A stretch of DNA of 64,000 nucleotides from Diplolepis rosae (taxonomy: Eukaryota; Arthropoda; Insecta; Hymenoptera; Diplolepididae): NCBI GenBank assembly GCA_030998225.1, contig JAPYXD010000555.1:2666001-2730000 (forward strand), written 5' to 3'. Position numbers and translations under genes: made by a program. The notes beneath the pieces are model-generated. The model was not told the DNA's origin and made no database searches. It saw nothing but the letters and a program-made list of their open reading frames with translations. Below are positions 37,166 to 48,489 of the stretch, in pieces (within the stretch, counting starts at the first letter, position 1; every line of letters begins with the position of its first letter).

Positions 37166-37339
37166 ATGATTCTGGCCCAAGAACTGAAGCCTAATGACCA
37201 TCGTTTGCGTCGGGAGTTCGCGGAATGGGCTCTGGAATCAATTGAAAATGATCCCAATTTTCATCAAAAAATCATCTTTTCTGATGAGGCGCATTTTTGG
37301 CTCAAGTCTCGGGGGACATTTGGCCGATATATTCTTTAA
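37166..37339 (+). pseudogene. Mariner-type transposase, first catalytic block, truncated
   Basis: 57 codons in a different frame from the N-terminal part. The product runs QELKPNDHRLRREFAEWALE, then a short acidic linker, then IIFSDEAHFWL, the conserved block around the first catalytic aspartate. It then runs off after RGTFGRYIL into a stop. The second and third catalytic acidic residues and the C-terminus are deleted in both copies in this window. Confidence 0.85.
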
Positions 37340-37455
37340 ATCATAAATGGCATAGAATATCCAATATAATAAAAAAGATTTCGATCAATTCCGAATGAAT
37401 ATTCAGTGTTTTTTTTCAATTTCAAAACATATCACCCTTATTGGGAAACCCTTTA

Positions 37456-40400
37456 CATCTTCGAAGATTTTTTTACAAAGTAAATGAAATGAATAATTCC
37501 ATAATGAATTTACCATCTTTGAAAAGTGACGTTTCATTAACTGGGTTCAAATATACAATATCAAAGATTTAGAAAAAGACTTTGGATAAAATAAATTTTC
37601 ACGCTCGATACGTATTTTTTCTCTCATATTATATACATATAATATTATTTTGCCTTTATATCAAGTAAAGAGAGTTATTGTTTGCTCTGTTCATTGGAAA
37701 ATTGCATGAGGTATTGTTTCGAGATGCATTAGACCGATGCACTTTACAAATGTAAAATGAATAAATAAACTAAAAAATTTGAAGTGTAGCATAGAATAAA
37801 AAAACATTTTCCTAGAAATGTTTACCATCAGAAAGTGTGCATTTTCCATTTAGCAGTACAAAGTATCTAAAGTATGTAAACTGAATACAAACTAAACAAT
37901 CAACGGACACTCTGCACAAATAATGTCCTCTGAACATTTCATGACCAAAAATGTTTGTACTTTATTATCGATCTATTCTCCAGGATGTTCCAGTTTTTAA
38001 TATTATTCTCATTTTCCGTTGAAGAGGGAAAATTAAAAAAGTTTGAATGAGACTCTTTTTAATTTTTGCAGAAAAACTGGAGAATATTGAGGACTGGAAA
38101 ACGATTATATGATATTGATAAATTATAATGTCACCAACTACCTCAAGATTCATTAGAGAAAATGAAAAAAATTGTATCGTAAGGTGTAATCAAAATTGAT
38201 AACTAATGTGCAATCCAGAAAGAAAGATTAGTTTAACCATAAAAGATATTCCAGAGCAACGTGAACGTTAAAATTTATATTTTTCACCAGAATCTATCGA
38301 TATAATTCCAAATACGTCTCTAAAATAAATTTAAATAATTCATCAGACGTAGGCACACGTGATTCAATAATGACCCAAAAGAAACATATATATACCACAA
38401 AAGTTGAGCACTGTTTACATTCACGTTTCATTTTATATGTAGGAGAGTTGAACTTCATCAGAATGGAGCCACAATCGTAATTATACACAACGCTAATTAA
38501 CGGATGGGCCACACCAATCAGCAGCGCCAATTATTTTAAGTAGAGGTTTGATTGGTTGGCTACCGAATGAACGCAAACGTTAATCTCTTTCGTTTTTCCG
38601 AATATTTTGCAAATTAATCCAGCTGCGACACCAACTGCATTTAGAAACTTGATTCCACGTTACTATAACAAGATCAGTAACTTTAATTATAAAGGACTAA
38701 AACAAATTATACCAATTATACAGTGCATACGGAGGAAAATTCTTTTCCCGTATGATTTTAACAGACTGAAATTAAGTCTCTTATGAAATGTTATGCTGAA
38801 TAGTGGTGACAAATTACAAGACTTATTATCAGAGTACTAATATGAATATTTTGTAAAATTTAATACTTCTGGATCCATTTATTTCTCTCAAGCTGTATTG
38901 GATTTAATAGTTATTTTTTCTGTTTCCTTGCATAATTTATAATATAAATCAAACTTATTCGTCTTTGTTAGATGATATTTGTTGACTAAATGTTAGTTCG
39001 ACTGTTACAAAGTCAGAATGGAGTGAAATTACTATATTATAACGCAGTAAAAGTTCATCAATTACGTTTTAATTTACAGTTTCTGAATAAGTCGCAAAAT
39101 AAATATTTTTATTATCAGTTTAATATTCATGTATTTTGTAATCTATTAATTATAATTTCAAGCATTTGATTATGTGCATAACGTTTAACTGTTTTCAATG
39201 AAATCTATAATTGCACCATTAATAAATAATTTCTAGGAAAAAAAATGCATGAACAGCACATTTGAATGCCCTAGAGTTTTTGTCACAGCAATGCATGAGC
39301 GTTATTCATTTGTTTCTACAATTTCAAGCCACACAGACCATCGCGTGCACAGAAAAACTCATGAAAAGTGGACGTATGCAAACAAACATTAGTATTATTA
39401 CCTTACAGGTGCGAACATTGTTGGAAGTATAGTATAAACAAATGTCAACACTTATGCACCACATAAGAGCACATGTGTTCTCGTGATGAAGTTGAAAGTT
39501 TATACGTACATGCTTTTAATAATGTAGGTACGAACTTTTTCTACTTGCAAAACAACAGTAATGGCCAGGGACTATGATTTAAATTTTTTAATGGAAACGT
39601 AGAGAAAATGCCACATATTTATAAATGCTAAAATAATATATTCGTTTACAAAACATTTTCAGGAAGAAAGTAAAGGAAAAGTTTTGTTATTGAATAATCA
39701 ATGTTTTTAACGAGAGAGTAAATTAAATATCGATATCTATAATAATTTTGAGACTTGTGAAGCTTCGAAAAAAAAATTTTGCATAATTGATTTTTGCTTT
39801 TTCTTTATAGTAGGATAAACTTATTTCGAAATGAAAATTGTGTGAAAGACTAATAATAAAATTGATTGAAATCTTCCATTTATAAACAAGAAATGCACGT
39901 TATGGATTCGAGTATCCAACAAGTCAAAATTATGAATAAACTTATGAAACCTTCCTTAAAATGGGACACGAGTAGAATAATTAATTTAATTAAGAATGAA
40001 ATTTTACAGTACTTTCATTAAACATATTCTCTAACGAACGCAAACAGCTCATTACTGCATTCAAATATAATTTATTAATGTTACTTGTAATTATATTTTC
40101 TCAACTTTCTATGACAATTTTATTATTACTTGTTACATGCTAAAAATATAAATTTGTATCTTATACATCACATTCAGCATTTACTTATTTGAAAGGACGT
40201 TTGAGTATTTTAATTTTCAAGGTATTACTCATTAAATGACTAAGTGGTTAAGTTTAAAACATTTTTTCCTCATGCATGACTCAGTATTAGGACCGTTCAG
40301 CCGGAAACTGAAAGGTCCTGGGCTCGCGTCATTAACTACTTATTGATATTAAATAAACATCAAGTATTTATGTAATTATTCTCCATTAGATTCGAAATAT

Positions 40401-40485
40401 ATAATAATTGGGTGTAGTATTTTAATAATACTTTTAATAAAAAATGACCGACTATAAGTAAGTGCACGATTTTCAAATTGAAATA
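37456..40485. other. AT-rich non-coding stretch
   Basis: No gene recognised. ORFs at 37965-38153 and 38294-38530 show no motif. The only internal signal is the weak tRNA-like segment at 40236-40332. Confidence 0.4.
40236..40332 (+). repeat. Weak tRNA-like segment, possible SINE head
   Basis: ATGACTAAGTGGTTAAGT resembles a class II tRNA D-arm, and about 65 bp later AAAGGTCCTGGGCTCGCGTC resembles the T-arm/B-box with mismatches. No stable acceptor pairing is apparent. Confidence 0.3.
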
Positions 40486-41230
40486 CAGGGTTTTCCAATT
40501 AGAGGTTTCATTTTGAATAACCCGCTATTTTGGCAGCTGTCATAATAAGAGGAGTCAGTTTTTGACAGATGATAACTAAAAACTATGCTATTAATAAAAA
40601 TGAAACGATAAACGCTTCAATAACGCATTGAAATTGTTAAAATTCACTACAAAAATGGTGAAAAAAAATCATTATAAGCGATGGGGCTCATTTTCACCTT
40701 AGAGGCTACGTTAATAAGCAGAATTGTCGCATTTAGGCCTCGGAAGACCCAAAAATGATTATTGAAAAGCCTCTCTATCCGTAACGTGTAACTGTTTGGG
40801 ACGGTTTTTGGGCAGGAGGGATCATTGGGTCTTATTTTTATGAAAATGAAGCTGGAGCGGCTGTTTCAATGAATGGATTGCGCTATCAAATTTAGATTAA
40901 TGAATTTTTTGGCCAATTAACCATCAGCCTTTTGCGTGGAAAGTTTCAAGGCCGAGTGATTTCTCGAAAAACGGCGATTACAACTGGCCGCCAAGATCAT
41001 GCGATTTAACACCTCTAAACTTTTTTCTTTGGGGCTAACTGAAAGATAAGGTTTATGCTGATGCTCCTCAGTCAATTCAAGAACTCAAAGAGAAGATTCG
41101 TCCCGTTATCGACAAAATAGAGCCCCAAATGTGCGAAAATGTAATGGAAAATTTCATGAAAAGAGCATGGTCCTGCAAACGTAGCAGTGGAGGCCATATT
41201 AATGATATTGTTTTTCATTATTAATGGCAA
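40486..41230 (+). pseudogene. Decayed mariner-family element with 3' TIR lost
   Basis: TA-CAGGGTTTTCCAATTAGAGG at 40484 on resembles the TIR of the 702-bp elements. At about 40616 the residues TLQ-stop-RIEIVKIHYKNGE match a mariner N-terminus. Sequence then jumps to GAHFHLRGYVNKQNCRI (around the first catalytic aspartate, itself altered), VWDGFWAGGIIGSYFYEN, NWPPRSCDLTPLNFFLWG (third catalytic block, D replaced by N) and KDKVYADAPQSIQELKEKIR to a natural stop at 41222-41224. Multiple stops and frame changes. No matching right TIR is found after 41224. It belongs to a different, older lineage than the 702-bp pair. Confidence 0.85.
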
Positions 41231-42701
41231 ACCTTCCGCTATTGAATAAAATAAAAATCAAATTTTTTTTCACAAAAAACACGCGTTCTTCTTATAAATC
41301 CAAATTCAGTTACTTTTTAGTAAATTTAAGAAACAATTTCCTAATTTTCAGTTAGATAGTGTATCTAGAAATTCTGAAACTTGAAACAGGAATAATTTAA
41401 CGTTTTGGGCAATTGAAGTCTTATGCAGTTATATGTAGCTGAAAATTTTGTTACAGTTTCGTATTTTTATGATAAATTTCTAAAAAATTCTGTTACAGTT
41501 TGGCAGTTTTAAGAGACATTTCATGAAAATTCAGTTGAGTTTCATAATATAAGGAAAAATTTCGGAAAATTCAGTAGATTTTTAAAAATTTTAAGATATC
41601 TTTACTCAAAAACATCATAAATATCGTCAAACTTTACGTTATCTTTCTAGCATAAAATTTTTTTAAGTTTTCCAACATTTCTAACAGTGTATATCTTTTC
41701 TTACTAAATATTTAGTTAAATCTCTTTTCACCATAGGGAATCACAATGTATTTTTTTGCTTAGTAACTGAAGAGCTCTAGGGTATAGTATATTCTGCTCA
41801 ACCATTGTAATAATTTCTCTTTTGCTACTTTTCCTCAGTGGACAAGTTTGTCTTGCTCAGTTAGCGGTCTGGAATACTAGGACCATTTGGTTGTCTGGGA
41901 TCGACGACGTCTGGTACATCTCGGGCTGCGTTGTCCGTTTTTCTTCGGACGATTAATTTATCTGGTTTCGCAAACGGCAAGGCTTCATCAGTTACTCTCT
42001 CACACTATTCGATGAAGTGGCAAGATGGAGAACGAGAAGACAGTGTTGATATTCGCTGATCATTAGCTCCTGCGGTAACATCCTTTCTCCTATTGAAGAA
42101 TGTACGTACAGAGAATGGAGACTCAAGGGAATTTGATCGATGACTTCCAATTTATCCTCATTCAGTCCTTCTTCTTTCTCTGCAATTTTCCTCTATTTCC
42201 TTCTTCTCGTTTTGCTTCTCTACGTCTTTTTCACTATCTCTCCTTCGACATGTCTGCCTTCCACCAAAACTCCTCTTTTTCCTCTAACAGTTTGGAACCC
42301 CGACAGGTTGGAGTGGAAATAACACACATATCGTTTGTCACTTGACGTCGAGGCTAACCGCTTACGCTCCCGTCAAGAGTGGCACTTTTCCCTGGATCGT
42401 TAAGTGCGAATTTCTGTGGGTTCAAGATTTCACGCGTGGACAAAGTCTAACAGTTCTCTAGATCCTGACAAAGTGCTAAAATAATTCTTCAGAAAGAATC
42501 TGGCTTTTCCACAAGAATAATATTGTAGAAAAAAGGAGTTATTTTCCAAATTTTACGAGTAAAACTAAAGTGAAATAAATAAAATAATTAACATAAACTT
42601 CTACAGTTAAACGCAGTTGAATAAAAATTGTAAACGTATAGGGCTTTCTGTACAAAGCATTTTTCGTGAATATTTACATATCAAGTCCGACAATGCATTG
42701 A
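41231..42701. other. Non-coding stretch, balanced composition in 41850-42500
   Basis: No gene recognised. A lone terminus TTTCTAACAGTG near 41682-41693 resembles the right end of family H. The region 41850-42500 is less AT-rich, and its overlapping ORFs (42100-42345, 42140-42322) are pyrimidine-rich with no domain. Confidence 0.35.
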
Positions 42702-43265
42702 GGGGTTAGGTTACTCTAGAGGCAGACAAAAATAGGCATATTTTGTGATTTTTTTTTTCAGCGAAACCATAAAATAAATCAAAATTACAAATTAGGGTTT
42801 TTATTATTCATTTAATTGACTGTACAAAATAATTATGATAATCATGATTTTATACTACTTAAAACTTTAAAAGCGTTTATCTCAAAACTGCAATTTTCAA
42901 GTCGACCGGACACATTACTCAAACAAATTTTAACCGATTCATTTGAAATTTTAACTGTATATTTAGAATTACATTGTCCAAAAAAGTGCGCAGGATTTTT
43001 TTGTTTTCTGACGATTTTTTACGGAATTTTATACTTTTTTACTTTAGAAGTGCGCCATTTGGGCAAAAATAAAGGCGTCATCGGAAAAATGCTGCATAGT
43101 CGCCATTTTGACATCTATCGCTTTTAAAAAATTATTTTATACAGTCAATTATTGTACATGTATAATAAAAAGCCTATTTCGTAATCTCGATTTATTTCAA
43201 GGTTCCGCTGAAAAAAAATCACAAAAGATGCCCATTTTTGTCTGCGTCTAGAGTAACCTAACCCC
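42702..43265. mobile_element. TTAA-flanked MITE (family B), 564 bp
   Basis: TIRs GGGGTTAGGTTACTCTAGA on the left and the same from the right end; TTAA at 43266-43269 on the right and TTGA at 42698-42701 on the left (one change from TTAA). The arms continue with GCATATTTTGTGATTTTTTT, closely matching family A (GCGTATTTTGCGATTTTTTT), so A and B are related. The 103-residue ORF at 42816-43127 spans the centre and has no recognisable domain. Confidence 0.8.
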
Positions 43266-43269
43266 TTAA

Positions 43270-44156
43270 TGAACCGCTTGCAATATTAACGGTCAGTAAG
43301 GCATGCAATTATTTATGTATACATCACTCTGAAACGATTTTCACAAATTCGTTGCAGCTGCTGATACACTGTCTGAGATAAATAGTTTCTCGATTGAGAT
43401 GGGGAGAAGGTAGATTCGCCTCGAAATCTGTGTTAGTATTTGCGAGAGTTTGAAGTCACCCAATATAAAGCGTAGTCCGAATAAATCGATTGCTAGATTG
43501 AAGGAATAGGACTCGAAGAAGAGCTTCAAGTTGCCACTTAAGGAAAACCAAGACCACCAAGTCCACCTCTCAATGGAGGTCTTTCCGAAATTGTCTTCTC
43601 TTCGATCGTCCTTTTCCGTTCGTCTCTATACCTCTCTGATAGAAAAACCTCTTTCCCTCTCCTTCTTTCAGCTCTAACCATTTCAATTCTCTTAATTTTG
43701 CTTTTATTCTAGCTCCTAAATCACTAGTGGTTTGATATCCACCAGCAGTCGATATCCGTCTAAGATACCACCTGGTTGTCTCTTTACTTTTTCTCTTTTG
43801 CCCGACGAAGCATCGTCTGAGAGCTTTAACTCTCTTGGTTTCTTCCTTTTTTCCATTTTTGCATTATTTGTAAACCATTACTACTGAACTTAAGAAAATC
43901 GAACGTGGAATTTCCATTCTCATTAGTATAACTTTAATTCCATCTATTGCCTTTTCTTCCCGACACGTGATACATTATTTTGCGATGATATTTTAGTGAT
44001 TTCAGATTACGGTACTGATAACATGTGCAATAGTAAGTTGCAAAGCAATACCCAAATAAAAGAACAAATGCAGAATCTCTATAGTCTGCACTCTGCGCAA
44101 TTTTTCTGCCTCATCGTCCATCGTCTTTGCACTTTATAAATTTGAGTCCGTTACAA
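43270..44156. other. Non-coding stretch, balanced composition in 43380-43830
   Basis: No gene recognised. Pyrimidine-rich tracts around 43560-43830; no splice-bounded frame that I trust. Confidence 0.35.
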
Positions 44157-44310
44157 TTTTGACTGATTCCAATCAGTGACCGTCTTCTTGTTATAAGTAA
44201 GTTATTTTGCGTCTATATAAGTTCAAAATAGCTGAAATAATCAGTCATATTGAACCAAGATAACTGATTGAATAAAAAATAGTCAGTCACTGATTCCAAT
44301 TAGTCAAACT
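44157..44310. mobile_element. Small fold-back repeat with AATCAGTGAC ends
   Basis: Left TTTGACTGATTCCAATCAGT and right CACTGATTCCAATTAGTCAAA are inverted over about 26 bp. The interior has further ATCAGT/ACTGAT copies. It is related in motif to the cluster at 48490-48745. Target duplication not readable. Confidence 0.6.
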
Positions 44311-44519
44311 TATAATATAACTGGTTTACATTCAGAGCACATATATTCTGATCGCTGTCCCCGTCTTGTTTACAGTAAGCCTGCACAAATTGTGTTTTCT
44401 ACTCTGCATTTTCGGGAAATTCTCCACAAATTCTGATTTGCACAGAAATTTTGCGTAAATTCCGTCGTCCATTTTTCCGCATAAATTCTGCAGAGTGCGG
44501 ACTACAGAGTGTAGAAATT

Positions 44520-44720
44520 TTGATAGGGGTCTAGTGGGGCCCCGACGAGTTTGCCCCATCTCTATTCGGGATCTAGCGTGGAAAACTAGTCAGGGCCCCG
44601 TCGGTAACGTAACGCTTTTGTCGACGTGGGCCCTACAAGACTTTCTAGTAGGGGTTTAGTGAGGTCAGCCCTTACACTTCCCCACCTACAAAAAAGGACA
44701 CCATTAGGGCCCTATTGGAC
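44520..44720. repeat. GGGCCC-rich repeat, copy 1
   Basis: Contains GTCTAGTGGGGCCCCGACG, CTAGTCAGGGCCCCGTCGG, GTGGGCCCTAC and TTAGGGCCCTAT within 200 bp. The same phrasing (CTAGTCGGGGCCCCG, CAGGGCCCCTA) occurs at 46853-47060. Unclassified. Confidence 0.5.
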
Positions 44721-45214
44721 TTCCGCATTGAATTTAAGGGCATATATTAGCAGAGTCGCGTGACCAATTTTGTTCAGGTATCTCACTGAGAAAATAATAA
44801 ATAAAAACGATTTTCCACACTGAGAGAAAAAGTACAGGGGAAATTCGAGTTAAAACTCTAATATTTAACATTTTTAACGGCAATGGAGGGATATTCGCTT
44901 GGAAGGTTAAGTTTACTGTTTTCACTGTAAAAAATCTGTTTTCAAGCTAGGAAATTTTTTTCTGAGTAAATTGACAGTACTTTTTCATTACACGTACACT
45001 GAAGAAAAATCTCAGTAAGTTTGACTACTTTTTAACTTACTTCCCATAGTTTACAAAGGCCCCAGTGTAATTTTTGAAGTTAAGTGAACCGCAGGAACAT
45101 AGGGGTAAATCAAGTAAGAGCAATAGTTGAATCGATGAATATTCTTATTAGTACATTTCACAACTGTATTTACTTTCAAGTAGACTACACAAACGCTCTT
45201 TCAGGTGGTATTAA

Positions 45215-45365
45215 AAATTATTCTTAACGCTGCGGGTTCGAACCCTCACCACTTATGATTAACGCATTACTAACCTAACGACTAAGCCTCTCGGCTGCGC
45301 ACGCTTGGAATACAAGAAAGAAAATAGCGCTTATAACCTGCAACTACTGCAGGGCCGTGTAAGAA
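45215..45365 (-). mobile_element. tRNA-derived SINE-like copy 2
   Basis: On the minus strand: GGTTATAAGCGCTATTTTCT, then GCAGCCGAGAGGCTTAGTCG (D-arm/A-box of a Leu/Ser-type tRNA), TTAGGTTAGTAATGCGTTAA, then GAGGGTTCGAACCC (B-box). It has the same order as 22240-22390, with substitutions and a small indel. No poly-A or LINE-like tail identified. Confidence 0.6.
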
Positions 45366-45906
45366 GTGTATGGGCCCCGTGTAATCGGGAATTTTTTAAT
45401 TTTATGCCAATTTATGATTCTGATTAAAATTTTTAATTATTAAATCGATTTTCTATAAAATGAAATATTTTTGAAATAAACAGATCAAATTTTTGAATTA
45501 AAGAACATTACATAATAAAAAGCTTCATATACATTTTAGAAGTATCAATTTTTATTATTGTATATTTAAGTGATACTTTATACACGTTATGATTCCTTTA
45601 ATTTTTGTTTTTAAGAGTAAAATCAACGTATGTTCAGAATCTAAAAAATTTGAGTTTTTTCAATTCCAAAAATATGATGAAACTTTTGAATTCAGAAAAT
45701 TATCGCATAACGAAAAAATAACGAAAAACTATTAAAAAAATAGTACACTTATTTACTTATCAATAGTTTGTTTTTCTAACTACACTTATGTAAAGGGTTT
45801 CCCAATAAGGGTGATATGTTTTGAAATTGAAAAAAAACACTGAATATTCATTCGGAATTGATCGAAATCTTTTTTATTATATTGGATATTCTATGCCATT
45901 TATGAT

Positions 45907-46080
45907 TTAAACAATATATCGGCCAAATGTCCCCCGAGACTTGAGCCAAAAATGCGCCTCATCAGAAAAGATGATTTTTTGATGAAAATTGGGATCATTT
46001 TCAATTGATTCGAGAGCCCAATCCGCGAACTCCCGACGCAAACGATGGTCATTAGGCTTCAGTTCTTGGGCCAGAATCAT
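45907..46080 (-). pseudogene. Mariner-type transposase, first catalytic block, truncated (copy 2)
   Basis: Mirror of 37166-37339: QELKPNDHRLRREFADWALE, then IIFSDEAHFWL with the first catalytic aspartate, then a stop shortly after GRYIV. The remaining catalytic region is missing. Confidence 0.83.
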
Positions 46081-46139
46081 CTTATAGGGTAGTCATCCTG
46101 GACAGGCCCAATTCCTGAGATCGGCGTGGCACGGACAAT

Positions 46140-46382
46140 TCACGGTACGGCGGCTATATTCTGTGTAGAACGTGCGGTACGCATACGATTTTTAGGCTTA
46201 GTATCCAATAGAGTAAATTCACTCTCCAACTTATCGATTATTCGACGAATTGAGAGCGCGGATGGAGCAGAATGACCACCATATTTTGCACGATATGCTC
46301 TTTGAACACCGACAAAACTTCTCGAATTTTGATAAAATAATTGGACAAGTTCCAAACGTTGTGGAAGCGTGAAACTACTCAT
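46140..46382 (-). pseudogene. Mariner-type transposase, N-terminal helix-turn-helix part (copy 2)
   Basis: 81 codons. Same as 36864-37106 except for two visible replacements: I to L in RLELVQLF, and R to G in KYGGHSAPS. Same stop after AAVP. No other start lies upstream in this copy, which supports the start chosen in copy 1. Confidence 0.85.
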
Positions 46383-46852
46383 GATTAAATGACAAACCTT
46401 ACTGATGACAACTGACAGCAGACGTCAAAAATTTCAGTTCAAATGAGCCCGATAGGGACATTCAAAATCATATCACCCCTATTGGGAAACCCTTTAGTAA
46501 CTTCTACCGCTTATGTTTATTATGAAAGCTTCAATTGATTTTACTATTCACCCCATGTTAATTGAACTACATGTTTCGTTATTGTTATTACCTCAACACA
46601 ATAAGATACACACACATACACAAACGTGCTCGCATATGATTATTATAATTACATGCGAATTCGAGTTAAAATTATGAAAAAGTTTTCTTAAATGTTGTTG
46701 CTTCCTCTTAAGTATTGATTTTATCCAAGGCCGTGTTCAGAAAATCTCCATTTTTATCAGATAAGATCAAATTTTAATGAGAATAAAGAATAAAGGTTAT
46801 GTTGTATCAAATGGACCTAACCTTAACCACAAATATTACAAGTAGGGATTCT

Positions 46853-47060
46853 CTAGTCGGGGCCCCGCCAGATACGAATAGATTTTCCATACTTAAGCGA
46901 AACAAGGAATTCCTCACTAGAACCTGACAGGGCCCCTATCAGTTTTTTCTCGACTAGAAATACTAATCGGGTGCTAACAGGGCCCCTAACAGTTTTTTCT
47001 ATATGAGGAAATTCTAGTCCGGGCCCCACTAGAACCCAACTTGAAATAAGGAAAGATAGG
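46853..47060. repeat. GGGCCC-rich repeat, copy 2, with internal duplication
   Basis: Two successive units share AGGGCCCCTAWCAGTTTTTT then CTCGACTAGAAAT or CTATATGAGGAAATTCTAG. It ends near CTAGTCCGGGCCCCACTAGA. Shares motifs with 44520-44720. Confidence 0.55.
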
Positions 47061-47463
47061 GCAATTTCTACACGGGAAATTCTGCAGAATTTCCACTCTT
47101 TTTTACTTGGGTACACATCGTAGCTCACGAATATCAAGGTGTCTCGTACGGATTTGACTTGTTCTAATATTTCCCATAGTAAGAGTAGAAGAAGATGATA
47201 AATTGAAGACTGACGTGCAAATAAAGTTTTTTTTGCTACATATATATTTTGAAATAAAACAAATTAAAATTTGTCAATTTTTGAAGGTTATAGATTCTTA
47301 TTTCATGGTAAATTTCGTGCATTTTCTGGAAAAAGGGAAGTATTTTTAGGAAATTTACTACTTTTAGCATACATTTGAAAATTTTTTACAATGCGTTTTC
47401 CTCAAGGTAGGATATTGATATTTAAAGAATTTGAAAATCTTTCTGTGGAAAAAAGACGCTTTC

Positions 47464-47534
47464 GACTGCGCTGGGATTCGATCCCAGGTCTTTCGATTGC
47501 CGGTCGACTGCTCTAACCACTGAGCTACACAGGC
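47464..47534 (-). tRNA. tRNA-like sequence (pseudo-tRNA or SINE head), anticodon position GGC
   Basis: 71 nt on the minus strand. Acceptor GCCTGTG pairs with CGCAGTC at six of seven positions (one G-U, one C-T mismatch). D-arm GCTC-AGTGGTTA-GAGC is perfect. Anticodon stem TCGA/TCGA closes loop CCGGCAA, with GGC at the anticodon position but C in place of the invariant U33. T-arm CTGGG-ATCGAAT-CCCAG is perfect. A run of T follows (GTCTTTTTT), a Pol III-type terminator. The U33 change and acceptor mismatch argue for a pseudogene or a tRNA-derived repeat. The 63-residue ORF here (RAVDRQSKDLGSNPSAVE) is only a reading of the tRNA. Confidence 0.55.
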
Positions 47535-47619
47535 GTCCGACATCCAATTCTCGACAGGAAGATCTCCTTATATCGCCAAGTGGCTCTGCCTTGCGGCTGT
47601 AAATTGATTTCAAATTAAC

Positions 47620-48480
47620 TTACAAAACATTAAAACTTACAATTTACATATTTTACAGATGAAATATATATGTTTGAGATAATTAAGCCTAATATTACTT
47701 ATTTATCAAATAATAAAGTAGATTTTTGACAAAAATACAGTTTTCGTGTGAAGAAAAACTCTATTACGTTGAATAGAACAAGGTATATATTCTTTATTCT
47801 GTTGAATTCACTCAGAATTTTCTATCTTGCCACGTTTAAATCACCTTATATAAAAATACGTCATAAAGCAGACAACCGTGTAGAAAAGAAGGAGATTTCA
47901 CGAGGTGAGAAGAGATCAAAACGAGTACCCACGTTTCCTTCACGTGCCTCAGAGTCTAGAAGCTAGCTATAACTTTTGTGACAGTCCAAAGCTCTCAAGC
48001 CATATCCACTAAAGCTACGCTTCGCAATATCGTTTAAAACGAACGTTTTTTCCAACAAGACAGCTCCGAGTTAGAAAGTTAGACCAATACTTGTTTATCT
48101 AAAAAATAAACTATACTTTAATTATCTCTGAATTGTATAATAAAACTATAAAATACGTTATTTTCTATTTACTTTATACCGCTCAATAGTCGAATTTTCA
48201 ATATTTTATTATTATTTGTACGAAAAGAGAATCCTTATATAGGTTGAGTGTACCGATCTTTTCAAACACATATTAGTGGACGGATGAATTTTTTTACTTT
48301 ATGAAATTATATGCCACGGAGAAAAATAGTTGAAGTAATTTTACTCATCTCTGTCGATTAAACTTGGGACATAAAGACATTTGAGCATCTATTAAATCCT
48401 AGTCGAGTAAAATGAATTTGATAAATACCTAATTCACCCAAAGTGAATAACAATAAGCGTTACTTAGGGAATAGTAAGGA
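47620..48480. other. AT-rich non-coding stretch
   Basis: No gene recognised; the ORF at 47748-47966 lacks a motif. Confidence 0.4.
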
Positions 48481-48489
48481 GTTGAGTGT

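Larger units (their letters stand above)
36752..37453 (+). mobile_element. Internally deleted mariner-family element, copy 1 (702 bp)
   Basis: TA at 36750-36751 and 37454-37455 flanks TIRs that start AAGGGTTTCCCAATA on both ends and remain similar for about 26 bp (RGGGTGATATG follows). It contains the 5' part of a mariner-type transposase in two pieces and lacks the second and third catalytic residues. A full element of this kind is usually about 1.3 kb. The second copy at 45793-46494 has exactly the same length and, by eye, about seven substitutions and no indels. The shared deletion means that the shortened form itself was mobilised. Confidence 0.93.
45793..46494 (-). mobile_element. Internally deleted mariner-family element, copy 2 (702 bp)
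   Basis: Inverted, nearly identical partner of 36752-37453. TA at 45791-45792 and 46495-46496 flanks AAGGGTTTCCCAATA TIRs. Same internal deletions, same length. About seven substitutions by eye. Confidence 0.93.

Noticed and set aside
42816..43127. 103-residue ORF
   Set aside because: Lies wholly in the centre of MITE family B and shows no transposase or other motif.
44818..44990. Possible further CACTG element (CACTGAGAGAAAAAGT start)
   Set aside because: The right end (TTTTTTTCTGAGT) matches poorly and no 2-bp duplication could be read.
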